A stretch of DNA of 64,000 bases, taken from Bacteroidales bacterium. Lineage in GTDB: Bacteria; Bacteroidota; Bacteroidia; Bacteroidales; JAGOPY01. A program made the translations under genes and the position numbers. Each line of letters opens with the position of its first letter. The stretch's first letter is position 1. The stretch covers positions 333,338-397,337 of the forward strand of contig JAGOPY010000002.1 of assembly GCA_017991835.1 (NCBI GenBank). The letters are read 5' to 3'. Of this stretch, positions 17,161 through 26,648 are shown in pieces. The notes under the pieces were generated by a model. The model was not told the origin of the DNA. It made no database searches and saw only the letters and a list, made by a program, of their open reading frames with translations.

Positions 17161-20082
17161 ATGAAAAAACTCTACATTTTGTTACTATTCCTGGCCCTGG
17201 CGGTAAATGCATTTCCCCAGGGGAGGACAATAACCGGAAGAGTAACCGATGAATCGGGAGCTCCGCTTCCAGGGGTGACAATCCAGTTGGTTGGCACCTC
17301 AACCGGTACCACAACCGATCTCAACGGCTTGTATAAAATTGCTGTGACGACCGGAACGCTGCGGTTCAGTTTTGTCGGATTTGTCGCCCAGGAAATACTC
17401 CTGACAAACCAAACCACGATCGATATCGTTTTGAAGGAAGAAACCTCCATGCTTAACGAAGTGGTTGTGGTCGGCTATGGAACGCAACGTAAAAAAGACC
17501 TGACAACGGCCGTTTCGGTGGTAGATGATAAAGAGATAAGGGAAAGGCCGATTACTTCTGCCGCCCAGGCGCTTCAAGGGAAAGCGGCCGGCGTGCAGGT
17601 CACCGTCCCGTCCGGTAAACCGGGCGTGGGCCTGTCGGTCAGGGTTCGCGGTTCAACATCCGTTATCGCGGGCAATGAACCGTTATACGTGATCGATGGG
17701 GTGCCGACAACCAATACCAACGGGCTTAACCCGTCGGATATCGCCTCGATGAGCGTGCTGAAAGATGCCTCTTCATCCGCTATATACGGAGCCAGGGCAG
17801 CCAATGGAGTCGTTCTGATCACAACCAAACGGGGCTCCGATGCCGCCGGCCCTACCGTCAATTTTGACGCCTATGCCGGGTTCTCAAAGCTTAGAAAGAC
17901 GATCGAAGTGCTGAATACCAAACAATACCGCGACCTGATGGAAGAACTGAAGATTGCCATGGATCCGTCGTGGACCAACTTTGGGAACTGGAGCGATTCG
18001 GTGTTCAGTACAGGGTATCACCAGTCGTACCAGCTATCGTTTGCCGGCGGCAACGACAAAACCAAATATTTCTTCGGTGGCGGCTATTTCAGCAATGCAG
18101 GGATGGTTGAACCGGCTAAATTCGACCGCTATACCGTCCGCCTGAACCTCGATAACCAGATAACCAACTGGCTAAAATTCGGCCTCAGTATGAATGTAGC
18201 CAGGCTCCGTACGGAAGATACCCCCGATAACGCCAGCAGCGGGAGGGGAGGCGTGTTCATGAGCACCCTGAATACCCCTCCGTTTATGAGCGTGTGGGCC
18301 CCCGACGGCAGCGGCCAGTACTACCCGAACCCGTTCCAGGGATCATGGGAAAACCCGGTCGCTTATATGTTCGGCGCCGACCAGGAAGCTATCGACAATA
18401 CCATGATGGGCAATATGTTTCTCGAAGCCACCATCATAAAAAACCTGACATTTAAAACAAGGTACGGGATGGATTATATGGCACACCAGTGGGATTATTT
18501 CCTCGACCCGGTGCAGACCAGCTGGGGAAGGGCTAACGACGGCCTCGGACAATCCAACAAAACCAACAGCAACACCTGGCTCTGGGAAAATTCATTCGAC
18601 TATGTGAAAAAGTTCGGTGACCATAATTTTACGGCCATGCTGGGCAGCAGCACCCAAAAGTACCGCTCGAACGGCACCTGGCTGGAAGGCAAAGGCTACC
18701 GCCCCGGCTCCAGCGTGAAAACGATCAATGCGGCCAACGAAACCACCGGCTCCACCTGGCTCGATGAATGGTCGCTGGTGAGCTTCTTCGCCCGGGCTAC
18801 CTACGATTACAAGAGTAAATACTATCTCACCGCAACGGTCAGGCAGGACGGCTCTTCGAAGCTGGCCCACCACTGGGGAACCATGCCCTCGTTCAGCGCC
18901 GGATGGCGGATTTCTTCCGAGAAATTCATGGAAAATGCCAATTTTATCGATGACCTTAAACTGCGCGGCGGCTGGGGTAAGAACGGAAACCAGGAAGGTA
19001 TCCCGAATTATGCCCGGTACGGGTTGACAAACTTCACGCCGAGCACCGAGACGCCTTATCCTTCCGAAAACCCGATCTCATACGGAAATCCTGATTTGAA
19101 ATGGGAAACGACTACCCAGACCAACATTGGTGTCGATCTTTCCATGTTCAATTTCCGCGTCAATTTTACTATTGATGCCTATTATAAAAAGACGACCGAT
19201 GTCCTTCTGAATGTTCAACTCACCAATACCCTGCCGGTCACCACGATCATGACCAACGCCGGGGATATCGAGAACAAAGGGATCGAGTTCAGTATCAATA
19301 CCATCAATATCAATAAAAAAATCACCTGGACGACCGACCTGAACATGTCGTTCAACAGAAATAAAGTGCTGTCGCTGGTTTATACGCCGGTCTACTATTT
19401 CGGGGATATTTACAGCAGCGGCTCTAAAGTTTCTATGGTCAAACCCGGCCAGCCTCTGGGCGTTTTCTATGGCCTCGTGGCCGAAGGTGTTGATCCCGCT
19501 ACCGGCGATATGCTGTATAAGGATGTGAACGGTAACGGGCTGCTGGAACTGGGCGCCGACCGGACCGTGATCGGTGATCCCAATCCCGACTTTGTTTTCG
19601 GATTTACCAATACCCTCAACTATAAAAAGTGGGATCTGAATATCTTCTTCCAGGGAAGTGTTGGCAATGACATTTATAACGCCACCCGTGTCGACCTGGA
19701 AGGGATGTTCGACAGTAAGAACCAGTCGGTGGCGGTCCTCGACCGGTGGACGCCGGAAAATACCGATACCGATGTTCCCCGCGCCGTTAAGAACAGTACC
19801 TACAACATTGCCAATTCCAGCCGTTTTATCGAAGACGGCTCCTATGTCAGGCTGAAAACGGTGACTTTATCTTATAAAATCATCGACAATGATCCGAAGA
19901 TCAGGATCATAAAGAAGTTTTCGGTTTATTTGACCGGAGAAAACCTGCTGACATTCACCAATTACAGCGGATACGATCCGGAGGTGAGCGCATACGGCAG
20001 TAATGCCGTTTCGATGGGTATCGATTACGGCACCTATCCGCAGTCTATTAATGTGATCCTTGGATTAAATGTTCAATTCTAA
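17161..20082 (+). CDS. SusC/RagA-family TonB-dependent outer membrane transporter
   Basis: A 973-aa SusC-like protein. After a signal peptide (cut near AFPQ) comes a carboxypeptidase-regulatory-like domain (~22-98, ITGRVTDESGAPLPGVTIQ), the TonB box/linker region LNEVVVVGYGTQRKKDLTTA, a plug domain (PLYVIDGVPTTN, KDASSSAIYGARAANGVVLI) and the beta-barrel. SusC proteins import oligosaccharides across the outer membrane with TonB energy. It is followed 11 nt later by susD, the usual pair. Confidence 0.97.
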   Translation: MKKLYILLLFLALAVNAFPQGRTITGRVTDESGAPLPGVTIQLVGTSTGTTTDLNGLYKIAVTTGTLRFSFVGFVAQEILLTNQTTIDIVLKEETSMLNEVVVVGYGTQRKKDLTTAVSVVDDKEIRERPITSAAQALQGKAAGVQVTVPSGKPGVGLSVRVRGSTSVIAGNEPLYVIDGVPTTNTNGLNPSDIASMSVLKDASSSAIYGARAANGVVLITTKRGSDAAGPTVNFDAYAGFSKLRKTIEVLNTKQYRDLMEELKIAMDPSWTNFGNWSDSVFSTGYHQSYQLSFAGGNDKTKYFFGGGYFSNAGMVEPAKFDRYTVRLNLDNQITNWLKFGLSMNVARLRTEDTPDNASSGRGGVFMSTLNTPPFMSVWAPDGSGQYYPNPFQGSWENPVAYMFGADQEAIDNTMMGNMFLEATIIKNLTFKTRYGMDYMAHQWDYFLDPVQTSWGRANDGLGQSNKTNSNTWLWENSFDYVKKFGDHNFTAMLGSSTQKYRSNGTWLEGKGYRPGSSVKTINAANETTGSTWLDEWSLVSFFARATYDYKSKYYLTATVRQDGSSKLAHHWGTMPSFSAGWRISSEKFMENANFIDDLKLRGGWGKNGNQEGIPNYARYGLTNFTPSTETPYPSENPISYGNPDLKWETTTQTNIGVDLSMFNFRVNFTIDAYYKKTTDVLLNVQLTNTLPVTTIMTNAGDIENKGIEFSINTININKKITWTTDLNMSFNRNKVLSLVYTPVYYFGDIYSSGSKVSMVKPGQPLGVFYGLVAEGVDPATGDMLYKDVNGNGLLELGADRTVIGDPNPDFVFGFTNTLNYKKWDLNIFFQGSVGNDIYNATRVDLEGMFDSKNQSVAVLDRWTPENTDTDVPRAVKNSTYNIANSSRFIEDGSYVRLKTVTLSYKIIDNDPKIRIIKKFSVYLTGENLLTFTNYSGYDPEVSAYGSNAVSMGIDYGTYPQSINVILGLNVQF

Positions 20083-20093
20083 TAAATGCTGCC

Positions 20094-21563
20094 ATGAAAA
20101 AGATCATTATCATACTGACCACGGTTTTTGCTGTCGTATCTTTCACGGCATGTAATAAATTCCTCGACCTCGAACCGAAATCTAACAATATCTGGGTCAA
20201 TGACACAGGCGATTCAATTTTGTACCAGACCGCCAATGAAGTGGAAACAGCACTGGCCGGAGTATATGCCGATTTCCGGAATGAGTATTTCGAACTCGAT
20301 TATTTTATTGTTGGCGATGCCCAATCGGATGACGCCTATGCCGGTGCCGATAATCCCTGGATGTTCGAGGTCGACGACTATAACCTGAATGCGCTCAATG
20401 GCCTGGTTACCCGCGACTGGCGATATCTCTACGGAACAATCGGCCTGGCTAACCTGGTGATAAACAATGTCATGCTCTGTCCTGATCCGTCTCTGACACA
20501 GGAAAGAAGAAATGAAATCCTGGGTGAAGCCTCATTTATCAGGGCTTACATTTATTTCCGGGCCGTTCAGACCTGGGGAGAGGTGCCGCTGCAATTAAAA
20601 GAAGTTACCACGGTAAGCGCAGAGGTATTGCCGGAGATTTACCCGCTGCTATTCCCTGACCGCGCCCCGGTCGATAGTGTTTACACCCGGATCATCAGCG
20701 ACCTGGAGGTAGCCCTGGCCAATGTAAAACCTACAACCGAGCATAAAGGATATGCGACGACAGGCGCAGTGAATGCCGTTCTGGCAAAGGTTTATGCAAC
20801 TATGGAACCGCCTGATTATAATAAGGTAGTCCAATATTGTGATGCCGTCATTAATGGGGGCTATAGCCTTTTACCCAATTTTGAGGATCTCTGGAATAAT
20901 TCGGCGGAAAATACGGCTGAATCGATCTTTGAGATCAATTATGAAGGGACAGCCACCAATGCCAACTGGGGAGTCAATATGTTCCTCAGGCTTTTCGGTG
21001 AATCGGACTGGAAAAAGTTCAACGTTCCCTCAAACGACCTTGTTAAAGCTTATGATGATGAGGGCGACGTGATCCGGAAAAACTCCACCATTATTTTTTC
21101 GGACGAAGGTTTTCCGGATAATTACTGGCCGCAGGATAACTACCCGTTCATCTGGAAATGGAGGATAAACGGGAATAACAGCCCGCAGAACTACATCTTT
21201 CTCCGTTTGGCCGATATTATCCTTTTGAAGGCGGAAGCGCTCAACGAACTGGGCGATGTGAATGGCGCGGCTGAGCTGGTCAACCAGATCCGCAGCAGGG
21301 TCGACCTGCCGAATACTACTGCTGCCGGACAGGATGAAATGCGACTGGCGATTGAAAAAGAACGCCGGCTCGAGCTGGCTTTCGAAGGGCACCGCTGGTT
21401 CGATCTGAAACGGACAGGCCGCGCCATCGAAGTCATCAACAACGCCGTGGACCAGAACGGTCAGAAGCTTGGCTACAACCTGACGGAAAACCGGCTCCTG
21501 TGGCCCATTCCCCAGGGTGAACTCGATCTGAATACCAGCCTGGTACAGAATCCAGGTTACTGA
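20094..21563 (+). CDS. SusD/RagB-family starch-binding-like outer membrane lipoprotein
   Basis: A 489-aa SusD homolog. Lipobox SFTACNKFLDLEP puts the lipidated Cys at about residue 20. TPR-like helices are seen in the middle (EASFIRAYIYFRAVQTWGEV, NAVLAKVYATM). The typical C-terminal SusD region reads LADIILLKAEALNELGD and EKERRLELAFEGHRWFDLKR. It caps the SusC barrel and binds the glycan at the surface. Products of the neighbouring GH30 genes suggest a beta-glucan. Confidence 0.96.
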   Translation: MKKIIIILTTVFAVVSFTACNKFLDLEPKSNNIWVNDTGDSILYQTANEVETALAGVYADFRNEYFELDYFIVGDAQSDDAYAGADNPWMFEVDDYNLNALNGLVTRDWRYLYGTIGLANLVINNVMLCPDPSLTQERRNEILGEASFIRAYIYFRAVQTWGEVPLQLKEVTTVSAEVLPEIYPLLFPDRAPVDSVYTRIISDLEVALANVKPTTEHKGYATTGAVNAVLAKVYATMEPPDYNKVVQYCDAVINGGYSLLPNFEDLWNNSAENTAESIFEINYEGTATNANWGVNMFLRLFGESDWKKFNVPSNDLVKAYDDEGDVIRKNSTIIFSDEGFPDNYWPQDNYPFIWKWRINGNNSPQNYIFLRLADIILLKAEALNELGDVNGAAELVNQIRSRVDLPNTTAAGQDEMRLAIEKERRLELAFEGHRWFDLKRTGRAIEVINNAVDQNGQKLGYNLTENRLLWPIPQGELDLNTSLVQNPGY

Positions 21564-21596
21564 TATCAATGTTGAATTTTGAATTTTGAAGGTTGA

Positions 21597-23039
21597 ATGA
21601 AGGATGAAATTCGTTATTTGGCCGTTCTTCTTGCTCTGCTGCTCCTGCCCGGTTGCAAGGATGAACCGGCGGAGAAGGAGGGACCTGTGAGGATAGGAGA
21701 GGCGCAGGTCTGGCTGACCCGGGGCGATAAAAGCACGTTGTTCCAGCGTCAGACAGACCTGCTGGTGATGGATTCATTGATCACCAACCACCCGGTCGTC
21801 CGGATCGATACTTCCGCGACAATGCAGGAGATCGAAGGATTTGGCGCCGCCCTTACCGGATCATCAGCCTATCTGCTGCACCAGGAGCTCGATCCCGCCG
21901 CCCGGACTGCCACCCTGAGAGACCTGTTCGACCCGGCAGCGGGGATCGGGATCTCTTACCTGAGGCTGACCATGGGGGCATCTGACTTTTCATTATCCAA
22001 CTATACCTATAACGACCTTCCGGCAGGCCAGACCGATTTTGAACTTCAGCAATTCAGCCTGGCCCAGGACCTGGATGACGTGGTCCCGGTTATTAAGGAA
22101 ATCATTGAGATAGCGCCCGATATCGGACTGATGGGCTCGCCATGGAGCCCGCCGGCATGGATGAAAACCAACGGCAGCCTGAAAGGCGGTAAACTGAAAC
22201 CCGAATGTTATGAAGTGTATGCCTCATATTTTGTCCGTTACATCCAGGCTATGGCCGGGCAGGGAATCATTATCGATGCGGTGACGCCTCAGAATGAACC
22301 ACTCCACTTCACCGCCGGGTACCCTTGCATGGAGATGCAGCCTGAGGAACAGGGCGATTTCATCAAAAACCACCTGGGACCTGCATTTCAGCAAGCTGGT
22401 ATCAACACAAAGATCATTATCTATGACCATAACTGGGATGATACCCAGTATCCCATATCGATTCTGAACGATGCGGCAGCCGCGCAATATATTGCCGGCT
22501 CCGCTTTCCATGCGTACGCCGGCGATGTTTCGGCCATGTCAACCGTCCATAATGTCCACCCGGATAAAGGCCTCTACTTTACGGAAATCTCCGGAGGAGG
22601 ATGGGCAGTGAACTTCAGCGATAACCTGATGTGGTACATGGATAATATTTTAATCGGGACAACCCGGAATTGGTCGAAAACGGCCCTGTTCTGGAACCTG
22701 GCCCTGAACCAGGCCAACGGCCCGCAAAATAACGGTTGTTCCGACTGCCGGGGTGTGATCACCATCAATTCCAATAACGGAATGGTGGTGAAGAATGAAG
22801 AGTACTATGCCCTGGCCCACTTTTCAAAATTTGTCCGTCCCGGCGCGGTGCGTGTTTCAATAACAATTCCGCAGCTGCTGGCCAATATGGGCATCGTCTC
22901 GTTCCTGAATCCTGACGGTTCAAAAGTTCTTGTGGCTTGCAATCATTCAGCTGCCGACCGTACCTTCAGCGCACAGCAGGAAACCAGATATTTTACTGCG
23001 ACCGTCCCCGCTAAATCTGTTGTAACAATCATTTGGTAA
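21597..23039 (+). CDS. GH30 glycoside hydrolase, lipoprotein form
   Basis: A 480-aa retaining glycosidase (clan A TIM barrel plus beta domain). Lipobox LLLPGCKDE gives Cys20. The acid/base is Glu234 in PQNEPLHF and the nucleophile is Glu330 in LYFTEISGGGW; SPWSPPAWMK is the conserved GH30 loop. Such enzymes act as beta-glucosidases or endo-beta-1,6-glucanases. Being lipidated, it probably faces the outside of the cell or the periplasmic side of the outer membrane. The start codon lies at the very end of a TTGAATT heptad repeat that fills the spacer after susD (about 21568-21599). Confidence 0.92.
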   Translation: MKDEIRYLAVLLALLLLPGCKDEPAEKEGPVRIGEAQVWLTRGDKSTLFQRQTDLLVMDSLITNHPVVRIDTSATMQEIEGFGAALTGSSAYLLHQELDPAARTATLRDLFDPAAGIGISYLRLTMGASDFSLSNYTYNDLPAGQTDFELQQFSLAQDLDDVVPVIKEIIEIAPDIGLMGSPWSPPAWMKTNGSLKGGKLKPECYEVYASYFVRYIQAMAGQGIIIDAVTPQNEPLHFTAGYPCMEMQPEEQGDFIKNHLGPAFQQAGINTKIIIYDHNWDDTQYPISILNDAAAAQYIAGSAFHAYAGDVSAMSTVHNVHPDKGLYFTEISGGGWAVNFSDNLMWYMDNILIGTTRNWSKTALFWNLALNQANGPQNNGCSDCRGVITINSNNGMVVKNEEYYALAHFSKFVRPGAVRVSITIPQLLANMGIVSFLNPDGSKVLVACNHSAADRTFSAQQETRYFTATVPAKSVVTIIW

Positions 23040-23059
23040 TCATTCAAAATTATAAAAAG

Positions 23060-24502
23060 ATGAAATGCAGATCGTTATTCATAGTCCTCGCTTTCGCGGC
23101 TTTAGGAGCGACAGCACAGAGTTTCAATAAAAAAGAACCCGCAAAATTGAAGACATCCATCATTATCACCGCGCAGAACACAAATTACCGTTTATCGCAC
23201 CAGATGCAGGAACAGTTCAAACCTACGCCCCAGCCATGGGAATCGATTCCCTGCATATTTGTCGATACCGCCAAATTGTTCCAGACATTCGTGGGTATTG
23301 GCGGGGCGTTGACCGATGCATCCGCTGAAACTTTCGCCAAACTGCCGGCCAAAAAGCAGGAGGAGTTCCTGAAGGCTTATTTCGACAGGGAAGAGGGGAT
23401 TGGTTATTCCATCATAAGGACCAATATGAACAGCTGTGATTTTTCGAGCGGCAGTTACACTTACGTGGATGAAGGCGATATAAGCCTGAAATCGTTTAAT
23501 ATAGCTCATGATGAGCAGTATAAGCTCCCGTTGATCAAAAAAGCCATGGAAACGGCAGGAGGAAAACTTCCCCTTTTCATCAGCCCATGGAGCCCGCCGG
23601 CATGGATGAAAGGAAATAAAAATATGCTGCAGGGAGGAACACTTTTGAGGGAATACCACCCGGCATGGGCCGAATATTATGTGAAATTCATCAAAGCTTA
23701 CGAAGAGAGGGGAGTACCCGTGTGGGGGCTTAGCGTACAGAATGAACCGATGGCCAAGCAAACCTGGGAATCATGCATCTATACCGCAGAAGAAGAACGT
23801 GATTTTATAAAAAATTTCCTCGGACCCGCATTGTGGAACAGCGGACTGAAAGATAAAAAACTCATCGCCTGGGACCATAACCGCGACCTGGTCTATCACC
23901 GGGCTACTACCATCCTGAGTGATACGGAAGCAGCCAAATATGTGTGGGGTATCGGTTTTCACTGGTATGAAAGCTGGACCGGAGCGCCGACACCTGAAAA
24001 CGTGAAACGGGTGGCCGAGGCTTTCCCCAAAACCAATCTCCTGCTCACGGAAGCCTGTAATTACCCTTTTAGCTGGGACACTTTCGACCAGTGGAAATGG
24101 GGCGAGAACTACGGCACGGCCATGATTTCCGATTTTAACAACGGCGCTGTGGCCTGGACCGACTGGAATGTGCTCCTCGATGAAACAGGTGGCCCCAATC
24201 ATGTAAAAAACTTCTGCTTTGCGCCGGTCCATGGAGATACACGCGACGGCAGCCTCCACTATATGAATTCCTATTATTACATTGGCCACTTCTCCAAATT
24301 CATCGAACCCGGAGCAAAACGTATGGCTGTTTCATCCAACCGGGCCCAACTGCAAACCACCGGCTTCAGGAATCCGGACGGGAAACATGTGGTGATCGTT
24401 ATGAACCAGGCCGATACTGAGGTGAAATTCAGGCTTTATGTGGGAGAGCAGGCTGCGGAAATGCTCAGCCTGCCCCATTCAATCATGACATTTGTATTCT
24501 GA
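23060..24502 (+). CDS. GH30 glycoside hydrolase, secreted
   Basis: A 480-aa GH30 enzyme with a cleavable signal peptide (MKCRSLFIVLAFAALGATAQ). Acid/base Glu229 in SVQNEPMAKQTWES, nucleophile Glu331 in LLLTEACNYP; SPWSPPAWMKGN is shared with the upstream paralog. The ATG at 23060 is chosen because it gives a clean signal peptide; the longer frame (from 23033) would overlap the previous gene. The two GH30 proteins are clearly diverged, so they probably cut different linkages or chain lengths, e.g. a surface endo-enzyme and a periplasmic exo-enzyme. Confidence 0.93.
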   Translation: MKCRSLFIVLAFAALGATAQSFNKKEPAKLKTSIIITAQNTNYRLSHQMQEQFKPTPQPWESIPCIFVDTAKLFQTFVGIGGALTDASAETFAKLPAKKQEEFLKAYFDREEGIGYSIIRTNMNSCDFSSGSYTYVDEGDISLKSFNIAHDEQYKLPLIKKAMETAGGKLPLFISPWSPPAWMKGNKNMLQGGTLLREYHPAWAEYYVKFIKAYEERGVPVWGLSVQNEPMAKQTWESCIYTAEEERDFIKNFLGPALWNSGLKDKKLIAWDHNRDLVYHRATTILSDTEAAKYVWGIGFHWYESWTGAPTPENVKRVAEAFPKTNLLLTEACNYPFSWDTFDQWKWGENYGTAMISDFNNGAVAWTDWNVLLDETGGPNHVKNFCFAPVHGDTRDGSLHYMNSYYYIGHFSKFIEPGAKRMAVSSNRAQLQTTGFRNPDGKHVVIVMNQADTEVKFRLYVGEQAAEMLSLPHSIMTFVF

Positions 24503-24565
24503 CGTGTAATTTATCCAATAACTGAATTCGCTTAACGCTGCCGAATGATTTCCCGGCAGGCGATT

Positions 24566-24835
24566 TTATCTTTGAAACCATTGAATCGCTTCTTCGGGGC
24601 AGATTTCTGCACATTTTCCGCAAGAATTGCATAGATCGTATCGGAAATGATAATTGTAAGGGAAACAATCCACCCTTTCCAGGATACAATACTTTACACA
24701 TTTGTCGCAGTTCGCATTGGAGATTTTTTCTATCGCCTGCAGTGGACAAACCGTAATACATTTTTCACAATGTGTGCATTTACCGAACTCAATGTAGGGT
24801 AAGTTAATAGAACCGCTTTGAATTACCTTTGACAT
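24566..24835 (-). CDS. Small 2x[4Fe-4S] ferredoxin with extra cysteines
   Basis: An 89-aa ferredoxin-like protein. Two CxxCxxCxxxCP motifs are visible: CTHCEKCITVCP and CNSCGKCAEICP. Between them lies CDKCVKYC, which could hold a third cluster or a metal. It is convergent with the PUL and on the same strand as the cyd genes. Electron partner unknown. An imperfect stem (CTGCCG/CGGCAG, 24538-24559) lies between it and the GH30 gene but has no T-run. Confidence 0.85.
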   Translation of the reverse strand: MSKVIQSGSINLPYIEFGKCTHCEKCITVCPLQAIEKISNANCDKCVKYCILERVDCFPYNYHFRYDLCNSCGKCAEICPEEAIQWFQR

Positions 24836-24851
24836 GAATACATTATCAACA

Positions 24852-24947
24852 TCAGAAAAATAAAAGTTTTACCAGGATCATCAATACTACTACGCCGATC
24901 AAAAAGGCGAATACGACCCAATTGCTGGATTTTTTCTTTTCTTCCAT
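24852..24947 (-). CDS. Small single-span membrane protein (31 aa), start uncertain
   Basis: From the ATG at 24945-24947 the frame encodes a charged start (MEEKKKSSNW) and one hydrophobic helix ending LMILVKLLFF, a layout like small accessory membrane peptides. The same frame is open upstream to an ATG at 25112, which would add a second hydrophobic stretch (FPFSLTFFLSYSITSAGLYYY) and give 86 aa. The upstream part overlaps another frame, so the shorter form is preferred. It lies between the ferredoxin and the cyd genes; a CydX-like role is only a guess. Confidence 0.4.
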   Translation of the reverse strand: MEEKKKSSNWVVFAFLIGVVVLMILVKLLFF

Positions 24948-25056
24948 CTTGTTAAAAATTAAATTGTTGAAATAATAATACAGCCCCGCAGAGGTGATGC
25001 TGTATGATAAAAAGAATGTGAGGGAAAATGGAAAACCGAAAGTCGGCCCGGTTTTC

Positions 25057-25518
25057 CTAACCAGCAGGCGGAGGACGCACCCGGTAATGAATTCCGCAAT
25101 ATTGGGAACCAATACCTAAATCTGTTTGAGAATCAAAATTATTGACATGATCAGGATAACCTGAGAAGATTCCGGTGAATACGGGCGCTCCGGGCTCAGG
25201 CCCCTGCGAACTGATCCCTTTTCTTTTTGACTTGTCAAGGAACCGTTCGGCAGATGGTTCAGGAAGCTTTTTTTCATGCTCTTGCGGATTTAAAGGCTGA
25301 ACCGGCCTGGCAACCCATTTGAAACCAGGCTGATAATGCCTTAGAAAAAAAGCTATGTTCCCTGATCCGGGCCGATCATCAAGGGCATCTTTTTGATAAA
25401 CATTTGACTTAACCTGAAATGGGATCTGGGAGAAAATAATTAAACAAAACAGCACCTGGATACAGGTGTACCTGTTAATGTTGAGAAGTGTTTTATTATC
25501 TCTGATGATTATAAACAT
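25057..25518 (-). CDS. Hypothetical secreted protein, doubtful
   Basis: A 153-codon frame downstream of cydB. It begins with a hydrophobic stretch (CIQVLFCLIIFSQIPFQV) that could be a signal peptide, followed by a Pro-rich soluble region with no recognised motif. Its 3' end overlaps the longer form of the 24852 frame by 56 nt. No alternative gene occupies the stretch, but nothing proves it is translated. Confidence 0.35.
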   Translation of the reverse strand: MFIIIRDNKTLLNINRYTCIQVLFCLIIFSQIPFQVKSNVYQKDALDDRPGSGNIAFFLRHYQPGFKWVARPVQPLNPQEHEKKLPEPSAERFLDKSKRKGISSQGPEPGAPVFTGIFSGYPDHVNNFDSQTDLGIGSQYCGIHYRVRPPPAG

Positions 25519-25589
25519 CGTTGGTCCTCATCCGCTATATCAGGCGTAAAAGTAATCAATTAATGCCGGTTTTCAACTCCTGAATCGCA

Positions 25590-26624
25590 TTAATAACTGG
25601 TCTCATCCAGCTTAACTTTCCCCCAGAATGTCTTATAAACAAATACAGTGTAGGTTATGACCAGTGGAAATCCAATTACCGTCAATAGCAACATGATCCC
25701 CAGCGATTTTTCCGACGAGGCGGCGTTGTAAACGGTGATGCTGTATGCTGGATCAACGGTTGAAAGAACCATAACCGGGTAAAGCTCAACGGCAACCAGG
25801 ATGAGCAGGAAACTCATGGTCAGTGCGGAAAACAGGAAGGCGCCGATATACCGTCCTTTGCTGACCAGCCTGGGAATGTTGGCTATGCTCAGGAAGGCCA
25901 GAACCGGCACTACTAGCAAAATGGCATTCTCCAGGAGGTTATCGGTCAGATGGGGGAGAAAGAAGAAGGTAATGATGGTGACCAGCAAATAGGTGATAAT
26001 GAAGAAGATGATGCTCTTTTTCAGCAGGTTGTTCACCCGGGCAAATAGCCGGCCTTCTGTTTTCATCGCCAGGTAAAGCGCTCCGTGCATCATGAATAGC
26101 GCAACAGTTGTTATACCAACCAGCAGGGAATAGGGATTCAGAAAATCCAGCCAATGCCCCCGGAACTCGTGATCCGGGCCCAGCTCCACACCCCGGAGGA
26201 TGTTTCCGACAACCACTCCCAGCAGCAACGCCATCAGGATACTGGAGATGCTGTAGGTGATATCCCAGAGGCTGCGCCACCATTTCATCGGTTCCTTGCC
26301 GCGGAATTCGATGGATACAGCGCGGAGGATCAGTACCAGCAGAAACAACATGAACGGGATGTACATAGCCGAAAACATGGAGGCGTAGAGAACGGGGAAT
26401 CCGGCAAACAGGGCCCCGCCGCCGATCACCAGCCATACTTCGTTGCCGTCCCAAACCGGCCCTACAGCATTAAGCGCAATGCGCCGGCTCTCCTCTTTCC
26501 TGAAAAACAAATGCCAGGCCCCGGCCCCCAGATCAAATCCATCCAGGATGGCATAGCCGGAAAACAGCGCCCCGACGACCAGGAACCAGAGCGTAGGATA
26601 ATCGATGCCAAGTATTGTTGCCAT
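25590..26624 (-). CDS. cydB: Cytochrome bd ubiquinol oxidase subunit II
   Basis: A 344-aa membrane subunit of the high-affinity bd oxidase with about eight helices. Family marks: WFLVVGALFSGYAILDGFDLGAG (the conserved GFDLG motif), NAVGPVWDGNEVWLV (WDGNEVW) and FRGKEPMKWW. It pairs with CydA to reduce O2 with quinol. It starts 24 nt after the cydA stop. Confidence 0.97.
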   Translation of the reverse strand: MATILGIDYPTLWFLVVGALFSGYAILDGFDLGAGAWHLFFRKEESRRIALNAVGPVWDGNEVWLVIGGGALFAGFPVLYASMFSAMYIPFMLFLLVLILRAVSIEFRGKEPMKWWRSLWDITYSISSILMALLLGVVVGNILRGVELGPDHEFRGHWLDFLNPYSLLVGITTVALFMMHGALYLAMKTEGRLFARVNNLLKKSIIFFIITYLLVTIITFFFLPHLTDNLLENAILLVVPVLAFLSIANIPRLVSKGRYIGAFLFSALTMSFLLILVAVELYPVMVLSTVDPAYSITVYNAASSEKSLGIMLLLTVIGFPLVITYTVFVYKTFWGKVKLDETSY

Positions 26625-26648
26625 ATCAGGTTCAGCTTAATAAGTAAT

